From the NCBI RefSeq assembly GCF_002105535.1, contig NZ_CP015848.1, positions 2,408,624 to 2,472,623 on the forward strand: 64,000 nt of DNA, in the 5' to 3' direction. The notes beneath the pieces are model-generated. The model was not told the origin of the DNA. It did not search any database and worked only from the letters and a program-made list of their open reading frames with translations. Source of the DNA: Magnetospirillum sp. ME-1 (GTDB lineage: Bacteria > Pseudomonadota > Alphaproteobacteria > Rhodospirillales > Magnetospirillaceae). The stretch's first letter is position 1. Each line of letters begins with the position of its first letter. A program made the translations under genes and the position numbers. Positions 52,516 through 61,779 of the stretch are shown here, in pieces.

Positions 52516-53538
52516 GTGAAACAGTCTGTTGTCTTGGCGCTGCTGCTGTGGCTGGCGGCGGTCGTGGACCTGCCGGTCTGCGGCTCGACCGCCTGGGCCG
52601 GCGAATCCGCCGTGGTGCTGGTCTATCACCGCTTCGACGACGACCGGGTTCCCGCTCTCAACACCACCACCGAATTGCTGGCCGCCCATGTGGCCGAGCT
52701 GAAGACCGGCGGCTATGCGGTTCTGCCGCTGGCCGAGATCGTCTCGGCGCTGCGCGCCGGCCGGGCGCTGCCCGACAAGGCGGTGGCCATCACCGTCGAT
52801 GACGCCTCCGCCGGGTTCTACGCCCGCGCCTGGCCGCTGCTGAAGAAGGCGGGTTTTCCCGCCACCCTGTTCCTGGCCACCGACGAGGTGGATCGCGGCG
52901 GCCCCGAGGTGATGACCTGGGGCCAGCTGCGCGAACTGAGCGCCGCCGGACTGACCGTCGGCACCCAGGGTGCGGCGCGGCTGCGCCTGTCCAAGGCCGG
53001 CCCGGACCAGATCGCCGCCGACCTGGCCCGCGCCCGCGCCCGCCTGGACAAGGAACTGGGCAAGGACACCGAATTGTTCGCCTGGCCCTGGGGCGAGGCC
53101 AGCGCCGAGGCCGAGGACATCCTGCGCCGTTCGGGCTTCGCCGCCGCCTTCGGCCAGCATTCGGGCGCCGCCTGGATCAAGGGCGACCCCTTCTTTTTGC
53201 CGCGCTTCGCCCAAAGCTCGGCCTATGGCGACCTGCAGCGCTTCCGCCTGTCGGTGCGCTCGCTGCCGCTGCCGGCGGTGGACATCACCCCGGAAGACCC
53301 CGCCATCAAGGCCAATCCTCCCGCCTTCGGCTTCACCCTGGCCGAGGACGTGCCCGGCATCGACGGATTGTCGTGCTTCGCCTCGCATCAGGGACAGCTC
53401 AAGGTGGAACGCCTGGGGCCGCGCGTCGAGGTGCGCATGTCCAAGCCCCTGCCGTCGGGCCGGACCCGCCTCAACTGCACCGTGCCCGCCCTGGAAGGAC
53501 GCTGGCGCTGGTTCGGCTGGCAGTTCTCGGTGCCTTAA
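52516..53538 (+). CDS. polysaccharide deacetylase-like protein, probably inactive
   Basis: 340 residues from a GTG (GGGGG upstream). A signal peptide (about 1-28) sends it to the periplasm. The NodB-type fold starts with '[13 protein letters not shown]'. The first catalytic motif reads TVDDAS (93-98) and keeps Asp, but the metal-binding HxxxH region reads GTQGAARL (149-156) without His. The C-terminal 90 residues form a further beta domain. It may bind but not deacetylate glycans. Confidence 0.82.
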   Translation: MKQSVVLALLLWLAAVVDLPVCGSTAWAGESAVVLVYHRFDDDRVPALNTTTELLAAHVAELKTGGYAVLPLAEIVSALRAGRALPDKAVAITVDDASAGFYARAWPLLKKAGFPATLFLATDEVDRGGPEVMTWGQLRELSAAGLTVGTQGAARLRLSKAGPDQIAADLARARARLDKELGKDTELFAWPWGEASAEAEDILRRSGFAAAFGQHSGAAWIKGDPFFLPRFAQSSAYGDLQRFRLSVRSLPLPAVDITPEDPAIKANPPAFGFTLAEDVPGIDGLSCFASHQGQLKVERLGPRVEVRMSKPLPSGRTRLNCTVPALEGRWRWFGWQFSVP

Positions 53539-53559
53539 GGGAGCCGGCTTGAAGGCTTG

Positions 53560-53604
53560 CTTCCGCCGTCACCTCCAGGGTTGATCCGGGTGTGACGGCG
53601 GAAG
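53560..53604. terminator. shared hairpin between convergent genes
   Basis: CTTCCGCCGTCAC (53560-53572) pairs perfectly with GTGACGGCGGAAG (53592-53604). It sits between the stops of the deacetylase-like gene and htpG and could end both transcripts. Confidence 0.75.
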
Positions 53605-53632
53605 GGAATTGCTTCCAAGGACGTTGGGGAGA

Positions 53633-55504
53633 CTACCCCAGCAGGCCCTTTTCCATCACCGCCACCATGCGCCGGGCGAAGGCGGCCGGGTCGGCGGGGG
53701 GTTCGCCCTCGATGATGCGGGCCTGGTCCAGCAACAGGAAGGCGGCGTCTTCCACGCCCCCGTCGGTGCCGCCGGCCGCCACACGGGCGGCAAGGCCCTT
53801 GATCAGGGCGTGGCGGGGATTGATCTCCAGGATGCGGGCGCGTTCGCCCGGCGCCTGGTTGTGGGCGCGCAGCATCTTTTCCAGATGCATGCTCATCTCG
53901 CCCTCGGCGGCCACCAGGCAGACGGCGGATTCGGTCAGGCGCTCGGACGGGCGCACGTCCTTGACCCGTTCGCCCAGCGCCAGCTTGACCGCCTCGATCA
54001 GGGTGGTCAGCTCGCCGGCGGGGGCTTCGTCCTCCTTCTTGGCGTCGTCACCCTCGGGGGCCTTGACCTTGGAGAGATCGGCGCCGGCGGCCGCCACCGA
54101 GCGGAACGGCTTTTCCGCGTAAGCGGGCACGGCCGAGACCCAGAACTCGTCGATGGGATCGGTGAGCAGCAGCACCTCGACGCCCTTGGCCTTGAAGCCT
54201 TCCAGCTGCGGGCTCTTCTTCAGCTGCTCCAGATCGTCGCCGGTGATGGTGTAGATGGCGTCCTGGCCGTCCTTCATGCGCGCCACGTAATCGGCAAGCG
54301 TGGTGAGGCCGTCGCCAAAGGTCGAGCGGAAGCGGCACAGCTCCAGGATGTCGGTCTTGCGCTCGAAATCCTCGTAGATGCCTTCCTTCAGCACCGGGCC
54401 GAAGGCGGCCCAGAACTCGTCGTACTTGCCCTCGGCATCCTCGGACTTCTTCTTCAACTCGGCGAGCACGCGCTTGACCAGGCCGGTGCGGATCTTGGAC
54501 AGCACGGGATTGTGCTGCAGCATCTCGCGGCTGACGTTCAAGGGCAGGTCCTGGCTGTCCACCACGCCGCGCACGAAGCGCAGGTAGGGGGGCAGCAGCT
54601 CCTCGCAATCGTCGGTGATGAACACCCGCTTCACGTAGAGCTTCACATGCTGCTTGCGGTCGGGATGGAAGATGTCGAGCGGCTTGGACGACGGAATGAA
54701 CAGCAGGCCGGTGTACTCGATGGCACCTTCGGCCTTGTAGTGCAGCGTCGACCACGGCTCGTCGAAGGCGTGGGCCACGTGGTGGTAGAATTCCTTGTAC
54801 TGCTCGGGGGTGATCTCGGACTTGGACCGCGTCCACAGGGCGTTGGCCGAGTTGACGGTCTCCTCCTCCGCGTCGCCGTCCTTCAGCACCACCGGAATGG
54901 CGATGTGGTCGGAGTAGCGCTTGACGATGGACTTCAGGCGCCAGGCGTCGAGGAACTCGCTCTCGCCTTCGCGCAGCTTCAGCGTGATGGCGGCGCCGCG
55001 TTCGGCGTCCTCGGCCGGGGTGACGGTGAACTCGCCCTTGCCGTCGGACACCCACTTCCAGCCCTTGGCCTCGCCGGCCTTGCGGGTGACCACGCTGACC
55101 TCGCCCGCCACCATGAAGGCGGAATAGAAGCCGACGCCGAACTGGCCGATCAGGGTGACGTCCTTCTTGGCGTCGCCGGTCAGCCGCGACAGGAATTCCG
55201 ACGTGCCCGACTTGGCGATGGTGCCCAGATTGGCGATCAGCTCGTCATGGCTCATGCCTAAGCCGTTGTCGACGATGGTGAGCGTGCCGGCATCCTTGTC
55301 GGGGAGCAGGCGGATGCGGAACTCGGACTCCCCGGCCAGCAGATCGGGGTCGGTGATGGCGGCGTAGCGCAGCCGGTCGCATGAATCCGAGGCGTTGGAG
55401 ATCAGCTCGCGCAGGAAGATCTCCTTGTTGGAGTAGAGCGAGTGAACGACGATGTCGAGCAACTTGCCGACTTCCGCCTGGAATTGACGCTTTTCTTCGG
55501 CCAT
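53633..55504 (-). CDS. htpG: Hsp90 chaperone HtpG
   Basis: 623 residues. 'LFLRELISNASDSCDRLRY' type start (NKEIFLRELISNASD), 'DNGLGMSHDELI' and 'GQFGVGFYSAFMVA' form the GHKL ATP site; 'RVFITDDCEELLPPYL' and 'DSQDLPLNVSREMLQ' the middle domain. It is a cytosolic ATP-dependent chaperone. Normal length. Confidence 0.97.
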   Translation of the reverse strand: MAEEKRQFQAEVGKLLDIVVHSLYSNKEIFLRELISNASDSCDRLRYAAITDPDLLAGESEFRIRLLPDKDAGTLTIVDNGLGMSHDELIANLGTIAKSGTSEFLSRLTGDAKKDVTLIGQFGVGFYSAFMVAGEVSVVTRKAGEAKGWKWVSDGKGEFTVTPAEDAERGAAITLKLREGESEFLDAWRLKSIVKRYSDHIAIPVVLKDGDAEEETVNSANALWTRSKSEITPEQYKEFYHHVAHAFDEPWSTLHYKAEGAIEYTGLLFIPSSKPLDIFHPDRKQHVKLYVKRVFITDDCEELLPPYLRFVRGVVDSQDLPLNVSREMLQHNPVLSKIRTGLVKRVLAELKKKSEDAEGKYDEFWAAFGPVLKEGIYEDFERKTDILELCRFRSTFGDGLTTLADYVARMKDGQDAIYTITGDDLEQLKKSPQLEGFKAKGVEVLLLTDPIDEFWVSAVPAYAEKPFRSVAAAGADLSKVKAPEGDDAKKEDEAPAGELTTLIEAVKLALGERVKDVRPSERLTESAVCLVAAEGEMSMHLEKMLRAHNQAPGERARILEINPRHALIKGLAARVAAGGTDGGVEDAAFLLLDQARIIEGEPPADPAAFARRMVAVMEKGLLG

Positions 55505-55765
55505 GGCTTATCCGTCTCCCTTGGGCTGGGGTTGCATGAAAAGGCGCTCTGATATGAGGGGAGCGGCGCCAGCTTGCAAGTGCGGCGATTCTCCGAGACA
55601 ATGGAAGTTCGCTCCCGGCATTGCCAAGGCCATTGCAAATGGCTATGTATGGCGCGCCCCGAGCTTCAAGGTCCCGCCCGAACGGCGGGACTGATTAAAA
55701 GAACCGAGTCGCCCGGTGCGGTGCCAAGAGCCGGCCGAAGGCGAACCGAGAGAATGGAGATGTTG

Positions 55766-56128
55766 ATGCAGATTCCCCTCCAGATCACCTTTCACGGTGT
55801 CGATCACTCTGACGCCGTCGAAACCCGCATCCGCGAAAAGGTGGCCAAACTGGAGCATCTCTTCGATCGCATCACCAGCTGCCGCGTGGTGATCGAGCAG
55901 CACCACAAGAACACCTCGAACCTGCACCACAAGGGCGAGCCCTTCCACATCCGTCTCGCCCTGACGGTCCCCGGTGACGAGCTGGTGGTGAAGCGCGATC
56001 CCAAGGACAGCCATGTCAACGAGGATATCTACGTGGCGCTGCGCGAGGCTTTCGCCGGCATGGAGCGCCAGCTGAAGGAATACGTCGACCGTAGCCGCGG
56101 TAACGTCAAGGCGCGGGCCCAGGCCTAG
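55766..56128 (+). CDS. ribosome hibernation promoting factor (HPF/RaiA family)
   Basis: 120 residues from the ATG at 55766, chosen because GGAG lies 6 bp upstream; ATGs at 55754 and 55760 are possible. 'QITFHGVDHSDAVETRIREKVAKLE', 'FHIRLALTVPG' and 'VNEDIYVALREAFAGMERQL' are the HPF fold. Short form without the long C-terminal dimer domain. It binds the 30S decoding centre and silences ribosomes in stationary phase. Confidence 0.92.
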   Translation: MQIPLQITFHGVDHSDAVETRIREKVAKLEHLFDRITSCRVVIEQHHKNTSNLHHKGEPFHIRLALTVPGDELVVKRDPKDSHVNEDIYVALREAFAGMERQLKEYVDRSRGNVKARAQA

Positions 56129-56279
56129 TCCTTCCTACCGGCATGGGTGGGCTGGCCCCACCCATGCATCAAGCTTTCCGATTACCAGCCGCACGGTAGT
56201 TGAAGTTTCCGCGCGGTTCAGATAAAACACTGCTGTTTATTGCAGTGCAGCATCGTGCTGCCCTCATCCTGGCAGCGCC

Positions 56280-57137
56280 ATGAATATCGATCTCGCCCGC
56301 ACCTTCCTGGAAATCGTCGACACCGGCAACTTCAACAAGGCTGCCGAGCGCCTGTCGGTGACCCAGTCGACGGTCAGCATGCGCATCCGGGCCCTGGAGG
56401 AGGAGCTGGGGCGGCCGCTGTTCGTGCGCTCCAAATCGGGGACCCAGCTCACCGCCGCCGGCATGCAGTTCCGCCGCTATGCCACCACCATGGTGCGCGT
56501 CTGGGAACAGGCGCGCCAGGAACTGGCCCTGCCGGCCGGGTTCCGCACCGTGCTCAACGTGGGCGGCCAGTTCTCGCTGTGGGACCGCCTGCTGGTCCAG
56601 TGGATTCCCTGGATGCGCACCGCCATGCCCGACGTGGCCTTGAAGGCAGAGGTCGGCGCCTCCGATCAGCTGATGCGCCAGCTGATCGAGGGCATGCTGG
56701 ACCTGGTGGTGATGTATTCGCCCCTGTCGCGCCCCGGCCTGCACATCGAGAAGCTGCTGGAGGAGCGCCTGGTCCTGGTCTCCACCCGACGCCGCGCCGT
56801 GGCGGAGTGGGACGAGGATTACGTCCTGGTGGATTGGGGGCCGGAATTCCGCGCCGCCCACAGCCAGGCCTTCCCCGACCTCAAGACCCCGGCGGTGTCG
56901 GTGGGCCTGGGGGCGCTGGGCCTGCAGCACATCCTGGCCTATGGCGGCACCGGCTATTTCCCCATGCGGGTGGCGCGCTCGTACCTGTCGGCCGGCCGGC
57001 TGTTCGAGGTCACCGGCGCGCCGGAATTCCGCCGCCCGGCCTATCTGGTCCACGCCGAGGACGAAACCCGCGAGGACTGGTTCGACACCGCGCTGGACGG
57101 GTTGCGCTACGTCGCCTCGCTGGAAAGCGAGGATTAG
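56280..57137 (+). CDS. LysR-family transcriptional regulator
   Basis: 285 residues. The N-terminal winged helix (1-60, 'FLEIVDTGNFNKAAERLSVTQS', 'STVSMRIRALEEEL') is clear, followed by a periplasmic-binding-like effector domain. Effector unknown. LysR regulators often control a divergent gene, but here the upstream gene reads the same way, so its target is not evident. Confidence 0.93.
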   Translation: MNIDLARTFLEIVDTGNFNKAAERLSVTQSTVSMRIRALEEELGRPLFVRSKSGTQLTAAGMQFRRYATTMVRVWEQARQELALPAGFRTVLNVGGQFSLWDRLLVQWIPWMRTAMPDVALKAEVGASDQLMRQLIEGMLDLVVMYSPLSRPGLHIEKLLEERLVLVSTRRRAVAEWDEDYVLVDWGPEFRAAHSQAFPDLKTPAVSVGLGALGLQHILAYGGTGYFPMRVARSYLSAGRLFEVTGAPEFRRPAYLVHAEDETREDWFDTALDGLRYVASLESED

Positions 57138-57171
57138 GGCCAATCGACATTCAAGCCGATTGGGTGAGAAT

Positions 57172-57252
57172 TAAGGCCACAGATGAACACAGATTCCCGC
57201 TACGCGGGACACAGATAAGGAATATCCCTCTTCATCTGTGTTTATCTGTGGC
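57172..57252. repeat. inverted repeat element
   Basis: GCCACAGATGAACACAGAT faces ATCTGTGTTTATCTGTGGC (57234-57252), a 19-bp arm with one mismatch, about 40 bp apart. It looks like a small non-coding palindromic element, or MITE remnant, and lies in a 400-bp spacer without a gene (57138-57540). Confidence 0.8.
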
Positions 57253-57307
57253 TAAATTTTGTGTCTGACTGGCCAGCAGACCCGGAATTCGCACCACCTT
57301 TCTCACT

Positions 57308-57404
57308 CGTCATGCCCGGACTTGTTCCGGGCATCCACGTGGTTTCATCCGGGATAGTGCCGAACGGCTCCACGTGGATGGCCGGGTCGAGCCCGGCCAT
57401 GACG
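57308..57404. repeat. 97-bp palindromic element, copy 2
   Basis: Same design as 44272-44367 in the opposite orientation: CGTCATG...CATGACG ends with hairpins GCCCGGACTTGTTCCGGGC and GGCCGGGTCGAGCCCGGCC. Confidence 0.85.
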
Positions 57405-57509
57405 CAGAAAGGCGGTTCTGATTTAACGTGCGCCCCGCCCTCAAGCGGCGGGCGGACGCCTTGCGCCCTTGCCTCCCGCGGCATAAGCCGCGCGGCCCCT
57501 TGGGCCTAA

Positions 57510-57535
57510 CCAATATGGGATACCCCATATTGGTG
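57510..57535. terminator. inverted repeat after the His-rich gene
   Basis: ACCAATATGGG-ATAC-CCCATATTGGT, an 11-bp perfect stem, lies 6 bp past the stop of the minus-strand His-rich gene. There is no clear T run, so it could be a rho-dependent stop, an RNA-stabilising hairpin or a binding site. Confidence 0.5.
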
Positions 57536-57540
57536 TGATT

Positions 57541-57831
57541 TCAATGCTCGTGATCATGGCCGCCGAGATCTTCCTCGGCGTGCTTGTGCTCGTGCGGCTT
57601 CCAGCCGTGCCTGGCCTGCTCGTGCTCGTGGTCGTGCCCGCCCTCGGGGGTGTGGCCGTGGGGGTGGCTGTGCTGGTGCAGGTGCTCGTGCGCGTGGGTG
57701 TGGGCGTGCGCATGGGCGTGGGTCACGTCGCCGTGGGAATGAGGGTGGGCGTGGACGTGGCTGTGTTCGTGGGCATGGTGATGCTTGTGCTCGTGCCCGC
57801 TGGATTCGTCGTGGTGGTGGCCGCCGTGCAT
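57541..57831 (-). CDS. histidine-rich metal-binding protein
   Basis: 96 residues from the ATG at 57831 (GGGAGAAG upstream). About a third of residues are His, in HxH runs (HAHPHSHGDVTHAHAHAHTH and similar), plus acidic residues. There is no signal peptide. It probably binds Ni2+, Co2+ or Zn2+ in the cytosol as a store or chaperone. Its place 2 kb from a nickel/cobalt uptake operon supports this. It is low-complexity, so the family is not certain. Confidence 0.75.
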   Translation of the reverse strand: MHGGHHHDESSGHEHKHHHAHEHSHVHAHPHSHGDVTHAHAHAHTHAHEHLHQHSHPHGHTPEGGHDHEHEQARHGWKPHEHKHAEEDLGGHDHEH

Positions 57832-57904
57832 TCGCTTCTCCCGATCCGGTGCGCTCCTCATTCTACGCCGGCCGGGGCCAAATCGGAATGGGTTCGCTTG
57901 GGGC

Positions 57905-58080
57905 GCAAGAATAATAAATAATAAAATTAGATAAAATTTTATTCAAAGGCGTTTGCATGTCTTGATGAAGGTGAAAATCGGTATTACCTATGCAATACAA
58001 GTCATCATCACTTTATAGGTGTTGATAAAATCAACGTTGGAGCGCAATGTGAACTGGATGTGAATGGGTGAACTTGAGAT
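57905..58080. promoter_or_regulatory. AT-rich promoter region with a palindrome
   Basis: A sharp AT-rich stretch with AATAATAAATAATAAAATTAG and, at 58021-58035, the perfect palindrome GTTGAT-AAA-ATCAAC. It lies between the His-rich gene and the gene at 58081 and may be an operator serving both. Confidence 0.4.
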
Positions 58081-59286
58081 GTGAACGCCATGTCTGGACG
58101 CGGATCGACGAAGACGGCAGGTAGCGCGGCAAGTGCCCGATGGTCCAACGCGGATCCGGGGATCGAGACGATCCGCGCCGCCCTGGAAGGGCCGGTGATC
58201 GAGGTCCTGCGGCACGAGGTGCTGGCGCTCAAAGGGCTGCCGCGCAATGCCGCCTACGACAAGGCCATGAACGATCCCAAGATGCTCGACGAATGCCTGC
58301 GGCTGTTCCGCACCCGCCCCGAGCTGTTCGCCACTGTGGTGACCGATTCCGGCAAGCGGCCGATCACCGCCGACCATGACGTCCTGGCCTGCGGCCGCAC
58401 CCTGGCCGAGGCGGTGGCCCTGGTGGTGCGCGCTTCGGCGCGGCGCTATTTCCGCGCCAAGCTGGATTTCCGCAGCAAGTTCCAGGCGCCGCCGCCCAAG
58501 GTGTCGCTGATGAAGCGCATGGGGCTCGCCCTGGGCCTCGCCCATCCGCCGCCGGCCCCCAGGCACGCCATCAAGCCCCATTCGCGCTCGGATGCCCTGT
58601 ACCAGGCCATCCGCGACAACCTGCGCTTCGACTGGCAGGTGCTGCTGATTCCCCACTACACCCCCATGAGCCCGTCGCTGGTCAGCGATCTCGGCCCGCG
58701 TCTTTTGGACATCCGCGAGGCCGCTGAACTGCAGGCCCTGGCCTCGCCCGGCAACATGCCGCGCGACGGGCGCTCGCCGCTGCTGCTGGACGACGCCAAG
58801 CGGCTGCTGGTGGCCGGCAAGGACACCATCGACGCCGACATCTTGTGGCGGGTGGTGAGCCAGATGGATCTGGGCCGGCTGTTCCCCAAGACCGACACCA
58901 ATCAGCCCCGCCGGGCGGTGGCCCAGGTGTCGGCCACCCATGTGGACGTCATCCGTTCGCTTCTGCCGGTGCTGGGCGGCGACATCCGCCGCTTCACCGC
59001 CTTCCTGATGATCGCCTTCGCCACCCTGGGCGAGCAGCGCTTCAAGCAGGATTTCTGCCAGTCTGGCCAGGTGCATGCGGCGCGCAAGCTGGCCGAGCGC
59101 CTGTCCAAGGCCGAGCCGCCGCCCCCTTGCCTCGACGACATGAAGCGGGTCTACGGCGCGCTGTTATCCACCGCCTATGTGGGCGGCGTCGAGGCCGGGC
59201 CGTCACGCATCGACAAGCAGCCCAGGCTGAAGCAGGCCCTGGACGCCCTGGGCCCCACCTCCAAGCCGGTGTCCATTTCAGGCTAG
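58081..59286 (+). CDS. hypothetical protein
   Basis: 401 residues from a GTG at 58081, or 398 from the ATG at 58090. GC-rich core codon use. A largely helical protein with basic Pro-rich centre (FQAPPPKVSLMKRMGLALG) and a C-terminal half with 'LLPVLGGDIRRFTAFLMIAFATLGEQRFKQDF'. No membrane segment, signal peptide or known motif recognised. Its 3' end overlaps the transporter ATPase gene by 9 bp on the other strand. Confidence 0.7.
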   Translation: MNAMSGRGSTKTAGSAASARWSNADPGIETIRAALEGPVIEVLRHEVLALKGLPRNAAYDKAMNDPKMLDECLRLFRTRPELFATVVTDSGKRPITADHDVLACGRTLAEAVALVVRASARRYFRAKLDFRSKFQAPPPKVSLMKRMGLALGLAHPPPAPRHAIKPHSRSDALYQAIRDNLRFDWQVLLIPHYTPMSPSLVSDLGPRLLDIREAAELQALASPGNMPRDGRSPLLLDDAKRLLVAGKDTIDADILWRVVSQMDLGRLFPKTDTNQPRRAVAQVSATHVDVIRSLLPVLGGDIRRFTAFLMIAFATLGEQRFKQDFCQSGQVHAARKLAERLSKAEPPPPCLDDMKRVYGALLSTAYVGGVEAGPSRIDKQPRLKQALDALGPTSKPVSISG

Positions 59287-59925
59287 GGTTCCGTTGGCCA
59301 GGGTCACCCGCCTTGTGGCGAGGCTTTCCACCACCTCGCGGTCGTGGGAGACGATCACCATGGCCTGGGGCAGCCCGGCCAGGATCTCCACCAGCCTTTC
59401 CCGCGTGGCCTCGTCCAGGGCGTTGGTGGGCTCGTCCAGCAGCAGTGCCTCGGGCTCCATGGCCAGCACGGCGGCCAGCGACACCAGCCGCTTCTGCCCG
59501 CCCGACAGCTTGTGGGTGACGCGGTTCTCGAGGGGAGCGAGACCCAGCCGGTCGAGGGTGGCGTGGACGATGTCGCGCGCCTCGGCCTTGCTGCGCCCCA
59601 GGTTCAGCGGGCCGAAGGCCACGTCCTCCGCCACGGTGGGACAGAACAGCTGGTCGTCGGCATCCTGGAACAGCAACCCCGCCTTGGCGCGCACCTCGAC
59701 GAAATCGGCCTCGGCCCGGCGCTCGCGCCCGAAGGCGTGAACGGTTCCGGCCTTGGGCCGGATCAGTCCGACCATGATGTGCAGAAGCGTGGTCTTGCCG
59801 CTGCCGTTGGCGCCCAGCAGCGCCACCTTCTCGCCGGCGTTCAAGGTGAAATCCGCCCCGTCCAGCACCGGATGGGCGGCGTCGAAGGCGTGGCCGATGC
59901 CGTCCAGGCGGATCAGGGGGCTCAC
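59278..59925 (-). CDS. ECF-type nickel/cobalt transporter ATPase
   Basis: 215 residues from a GTG that overlaps the stop of the permease gene (GTGA). Walker A GANGSGKTT (38-46), Q-loop 'LLFQDADDQLFCPTVAEDV', signature LSGGQKR (140-146) and Walker B 'ALLLDEPTNALDE' are intact. The 'FQ(D)xDDQLF' form is typical of CbiO/NikO. It powers metal uptake through the membrane parts encoded upstream. Confidence 0.93.
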   Translation of the reverse strand: MSPLIRLDGIGHAFDAAHPVLDGADFTLNAGEKVALLGANGSGKTTLLHIMVGLIRPKAGTVHAFGRERRAEADFVEVRAKAGLLFQDADDQLFCPTVAEDVAFGPLNLGRSKAEARDIVHATLDRLGLAPLENRVTHKLSGGQKRLVSLAAVLAMEPEALLLDEPTNALDEATRERLVEILAGLPQAMVIVSHDREVVESLATRRVTLANGTLA

Positions 59926-60653
59926 ACCATCCCCACGGCGATGACCAGGACCAGACCGGCGGCCGACGCCGCGCCGAAGCCGAGATCCAGGCGGCCCGGC
60001 CCGGCGATGGTCTCGTCGTCGAGCGAGGGCCAGCGGCCGGTGAAGCCGCGGCACCGCATGGCGGCGTCGATGCGTTCGGCCCGCTCCAGCGAGCGGACCA
60101 TCAGCATGCCGAACAGATAGCCGATGGAACGCCAGCAATGCGGACCGGTACTGGGGCGGAAGGCGCGGGCCCGCATGGCGAGGCGCAGGCGGCGGTACTC
60201 GTCTTGCAGCACCGACAGGTAGCGGGTGGTGAACAGGAACAGGTGGACGAAGCGCGGGCTTACCCCCAGCCGGGTCAGGGCGCGGCCCAGCACCGGGGCC
60301 TCCATGGAGCCCACCAGGGCGAACAGGGCGACCGCCACGGCGTTGGCTTTCAAGGCGATGGAGGCCGCCTGGCGCAGGCCGTCCTCCGATCCCTCCAGCC
60401 CCCACAGGCTGAAGGCCGCGGGACCGGGCACCGTGAAGGGCAGCATGGCCAGGACCAGCAGCATGAAGCCTTCCAGGCCGAGCAGGCGCCGCGCCGTGGC
60501 GGCCAGCGGCAGACGGGCGGCCAGGGCGGTGGCCAGGGCCAGGCCCAGCCCCACCCCTTGCGCCGCCAGCGAGGGGGCCAGCACCTCGGCCAGGGCAAAC
60601 AGCAGGGCGGCCAGCAGCCGGGTGCGGGGGTCCAGGCGGTCCATCAGGCTCAT
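59922..60653 (-). CDS. ECF transporter transmembrane coupling protein (CbiQ/NikQ)
   Basis: 243 residues. Several membrane segments in the first 130 residues, then 'YLSVLQDEYRRLRLAMRARAF' and 'RAERIDAAMRCRGFTG', the two A-R-G coupling helices that contact the ATPase. Its ATG overlaps the stop of the gene before it by 4 bp. Confidence 0.93.
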   Translation of the reverse strand: MSLMDRLDPRTRLLAALLFALAEVLAPSLAAQGVGLGLALATALAARLPLAATARRLLGLEGFMLLVLAMLPFTVPGPAAFSLWGLEGSEDGLRQAASIALKANAVAVALFALVGSMEAPVLGRALTRLGVSPRFVHLFLFTTRYLSVLQDEYRRLRLAMRARAFRPSTGPHCWRSIGYLFGMLMVRSLERAERIDAAMRCRGFTGRWPSLDDETIAGPGRLDLGFGAASAAGLVLVIAVGMV

Positions 60654-61168
60654 GATCCCCTCCGCCGCGATTGCAGCCAGGCCCAGCAGCCGAACAGGCC
60701 GAAGATGGTGCCGATGCCGCCCATCAAATCGTGCAGGCGGATCTTGGCTTCGTAGGCGTCCAACTGCTCGCGCAAGGGCCGGATCTGCCGGGCGATGGCG
60801 GCTTCCAGGGCGGCGGAATCGCCGGCCGGCGCGACCGCCTTGCCCTCGGGCAGGCTGGGCGGGAACTCGGCGGCGGGAATGGTGAACTGGGCGGCGTGGC
60901 CGTCCTCGGACTCGACCGTCACAACGTGATCCATGCGCATGGTCACCTTCTGGCGGAAGCCGCCGTCGGGCCCGGTGGCGAAGCCGGCCACCAGCGATCC
61001 GTCGGCCCCCTGGATGCGCCCCGGGACCCCGGCCGCCTTCTCGCCGCCGACGAAATAGGCCGAGCCGGCGATCTCGGCGCCCTCCACCGTGGCGAACACC
61101 TTCAGCTTGTGGGCCTGGGCGGGGGCGGCCAGCAGCAGCAGGGCCAGGGCGACGGCAAGGCGCGTCAT
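60650..61168 (-). CDS. nickel transporter accessory protein (NikL-like)
   Basis: 172 residues. Signal peptide (1-19, AQA) then 'HKLKVFATVEGAEIAGSAYFVGG', a small beta domain, a helical region and a C-terminal membrane anchor (about 150-166). NikL proteins of this build replace CbiN in Ni-type ECF systems. Its GTGA/ATGA overlaps on both sides show it belongs to the operon. Confidence 0.85.
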   Translation of the reverse strand: MTRLAVALALLLLAAPAQAHKLKVFATVEGAEIAGSAYFVGGEKAAGVPGRIQGADGSLVAGFATGPDGGFRQKVTMRMDHVVTVESEDGHAAQFTIPAAEFPPSLPEGKAVAPAGDSAALEAAIARQIRPLREQLDAYEAKIRLHDLMGGIGTIFGLFGCWAWLQSRRRGS

Positions 61169-61764
61169 GCCAGCGCCTCCGGCTTGACCCGGGCCAGCAG
61201 GCCGATGGCGGCCGAGGCGAACACCGCCTCGATCCCCATCACCGGCAGATGGGTCAGCACCACCAGCCTGGCGGCGGCTTCGAATTCGCGGCCCGACGCC
61301 GCCAGGGATCCGGCCACCATCAGCCCGGTCAGCAGCACGGCGCCGCCGGAGCACAGCGCGGCGGCAATGGCGGTGCGACGCGGCTGGCCGGGGTGCCACA
61401 GGCGGCGGAACGCCCGCCCGGCCAGCACGGCGGGGACGGCCATGTTGACGGTGTTGACGCCCAGCACCAGCAACCCGCCGAAGCCGAACATCACCGCCTG
61501 CAGCAGCAGGGCGGCCAGCAGGGCGGGAAAGGCGGCCCAGCCCAACACCATGCCGGCCATGCCGTTGAGCAGCAGATGCACCGAGGCGGGACCGGCGGGC
61601 AGGTGGATGGCCGAGGCCACGAACATCACCGCCGACAGCATGGCCACCTTGGGCACGCGCACCGGCTCCAACTCCTTCAGGCCGCGCGCCACTCCGGCGG
61701 CGGCGAGGATTCCCCCCGCCACCAGCACCGGATTGGACAGCACGCCGTCAGGGATATGGGCCAT
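61165..61764 (-). CDS. substrate-binding membrane protein (CbiM/NikM)
   Basis: 199 residues with about six membrane segments. It starts MAHIPDG. Removal of Met by aminopeptidase would leave Ala-His at the N-terminus, a metal-binding start as needed in this family. 'SAIHLPAGPASVHLLLNGMAG' has the inner His residues. It binds Ni2+ or Co2+ in the membrane. Confidence 0.92.
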   Translation of the reverse strand: MAHIPDGVLSNPVLVAGGILAAAGVARGLKELEPVRVPKVAMLSAVMFVASAIHLPAGPASVHLLLNGMAGMVLGWAAFPALLAALLLQAVMFGFGGLLVLGVNTVNMAVPAVLAGRAFRRLWHPGQPRRTAIAAALCSGGAVLLTGLMVAGSLAASGREFEAAARLVVLTHLPVMGIEAVFASAAIGLLARVKPEALA

Positions 61765-61779
61765 GGGTGGAGGGACTCC

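Noticed and set aside
53609-55261. A 550-codon plus-strand frame opposite htpG
   Set aside because: Antisense shadow of a highly conserved gene.
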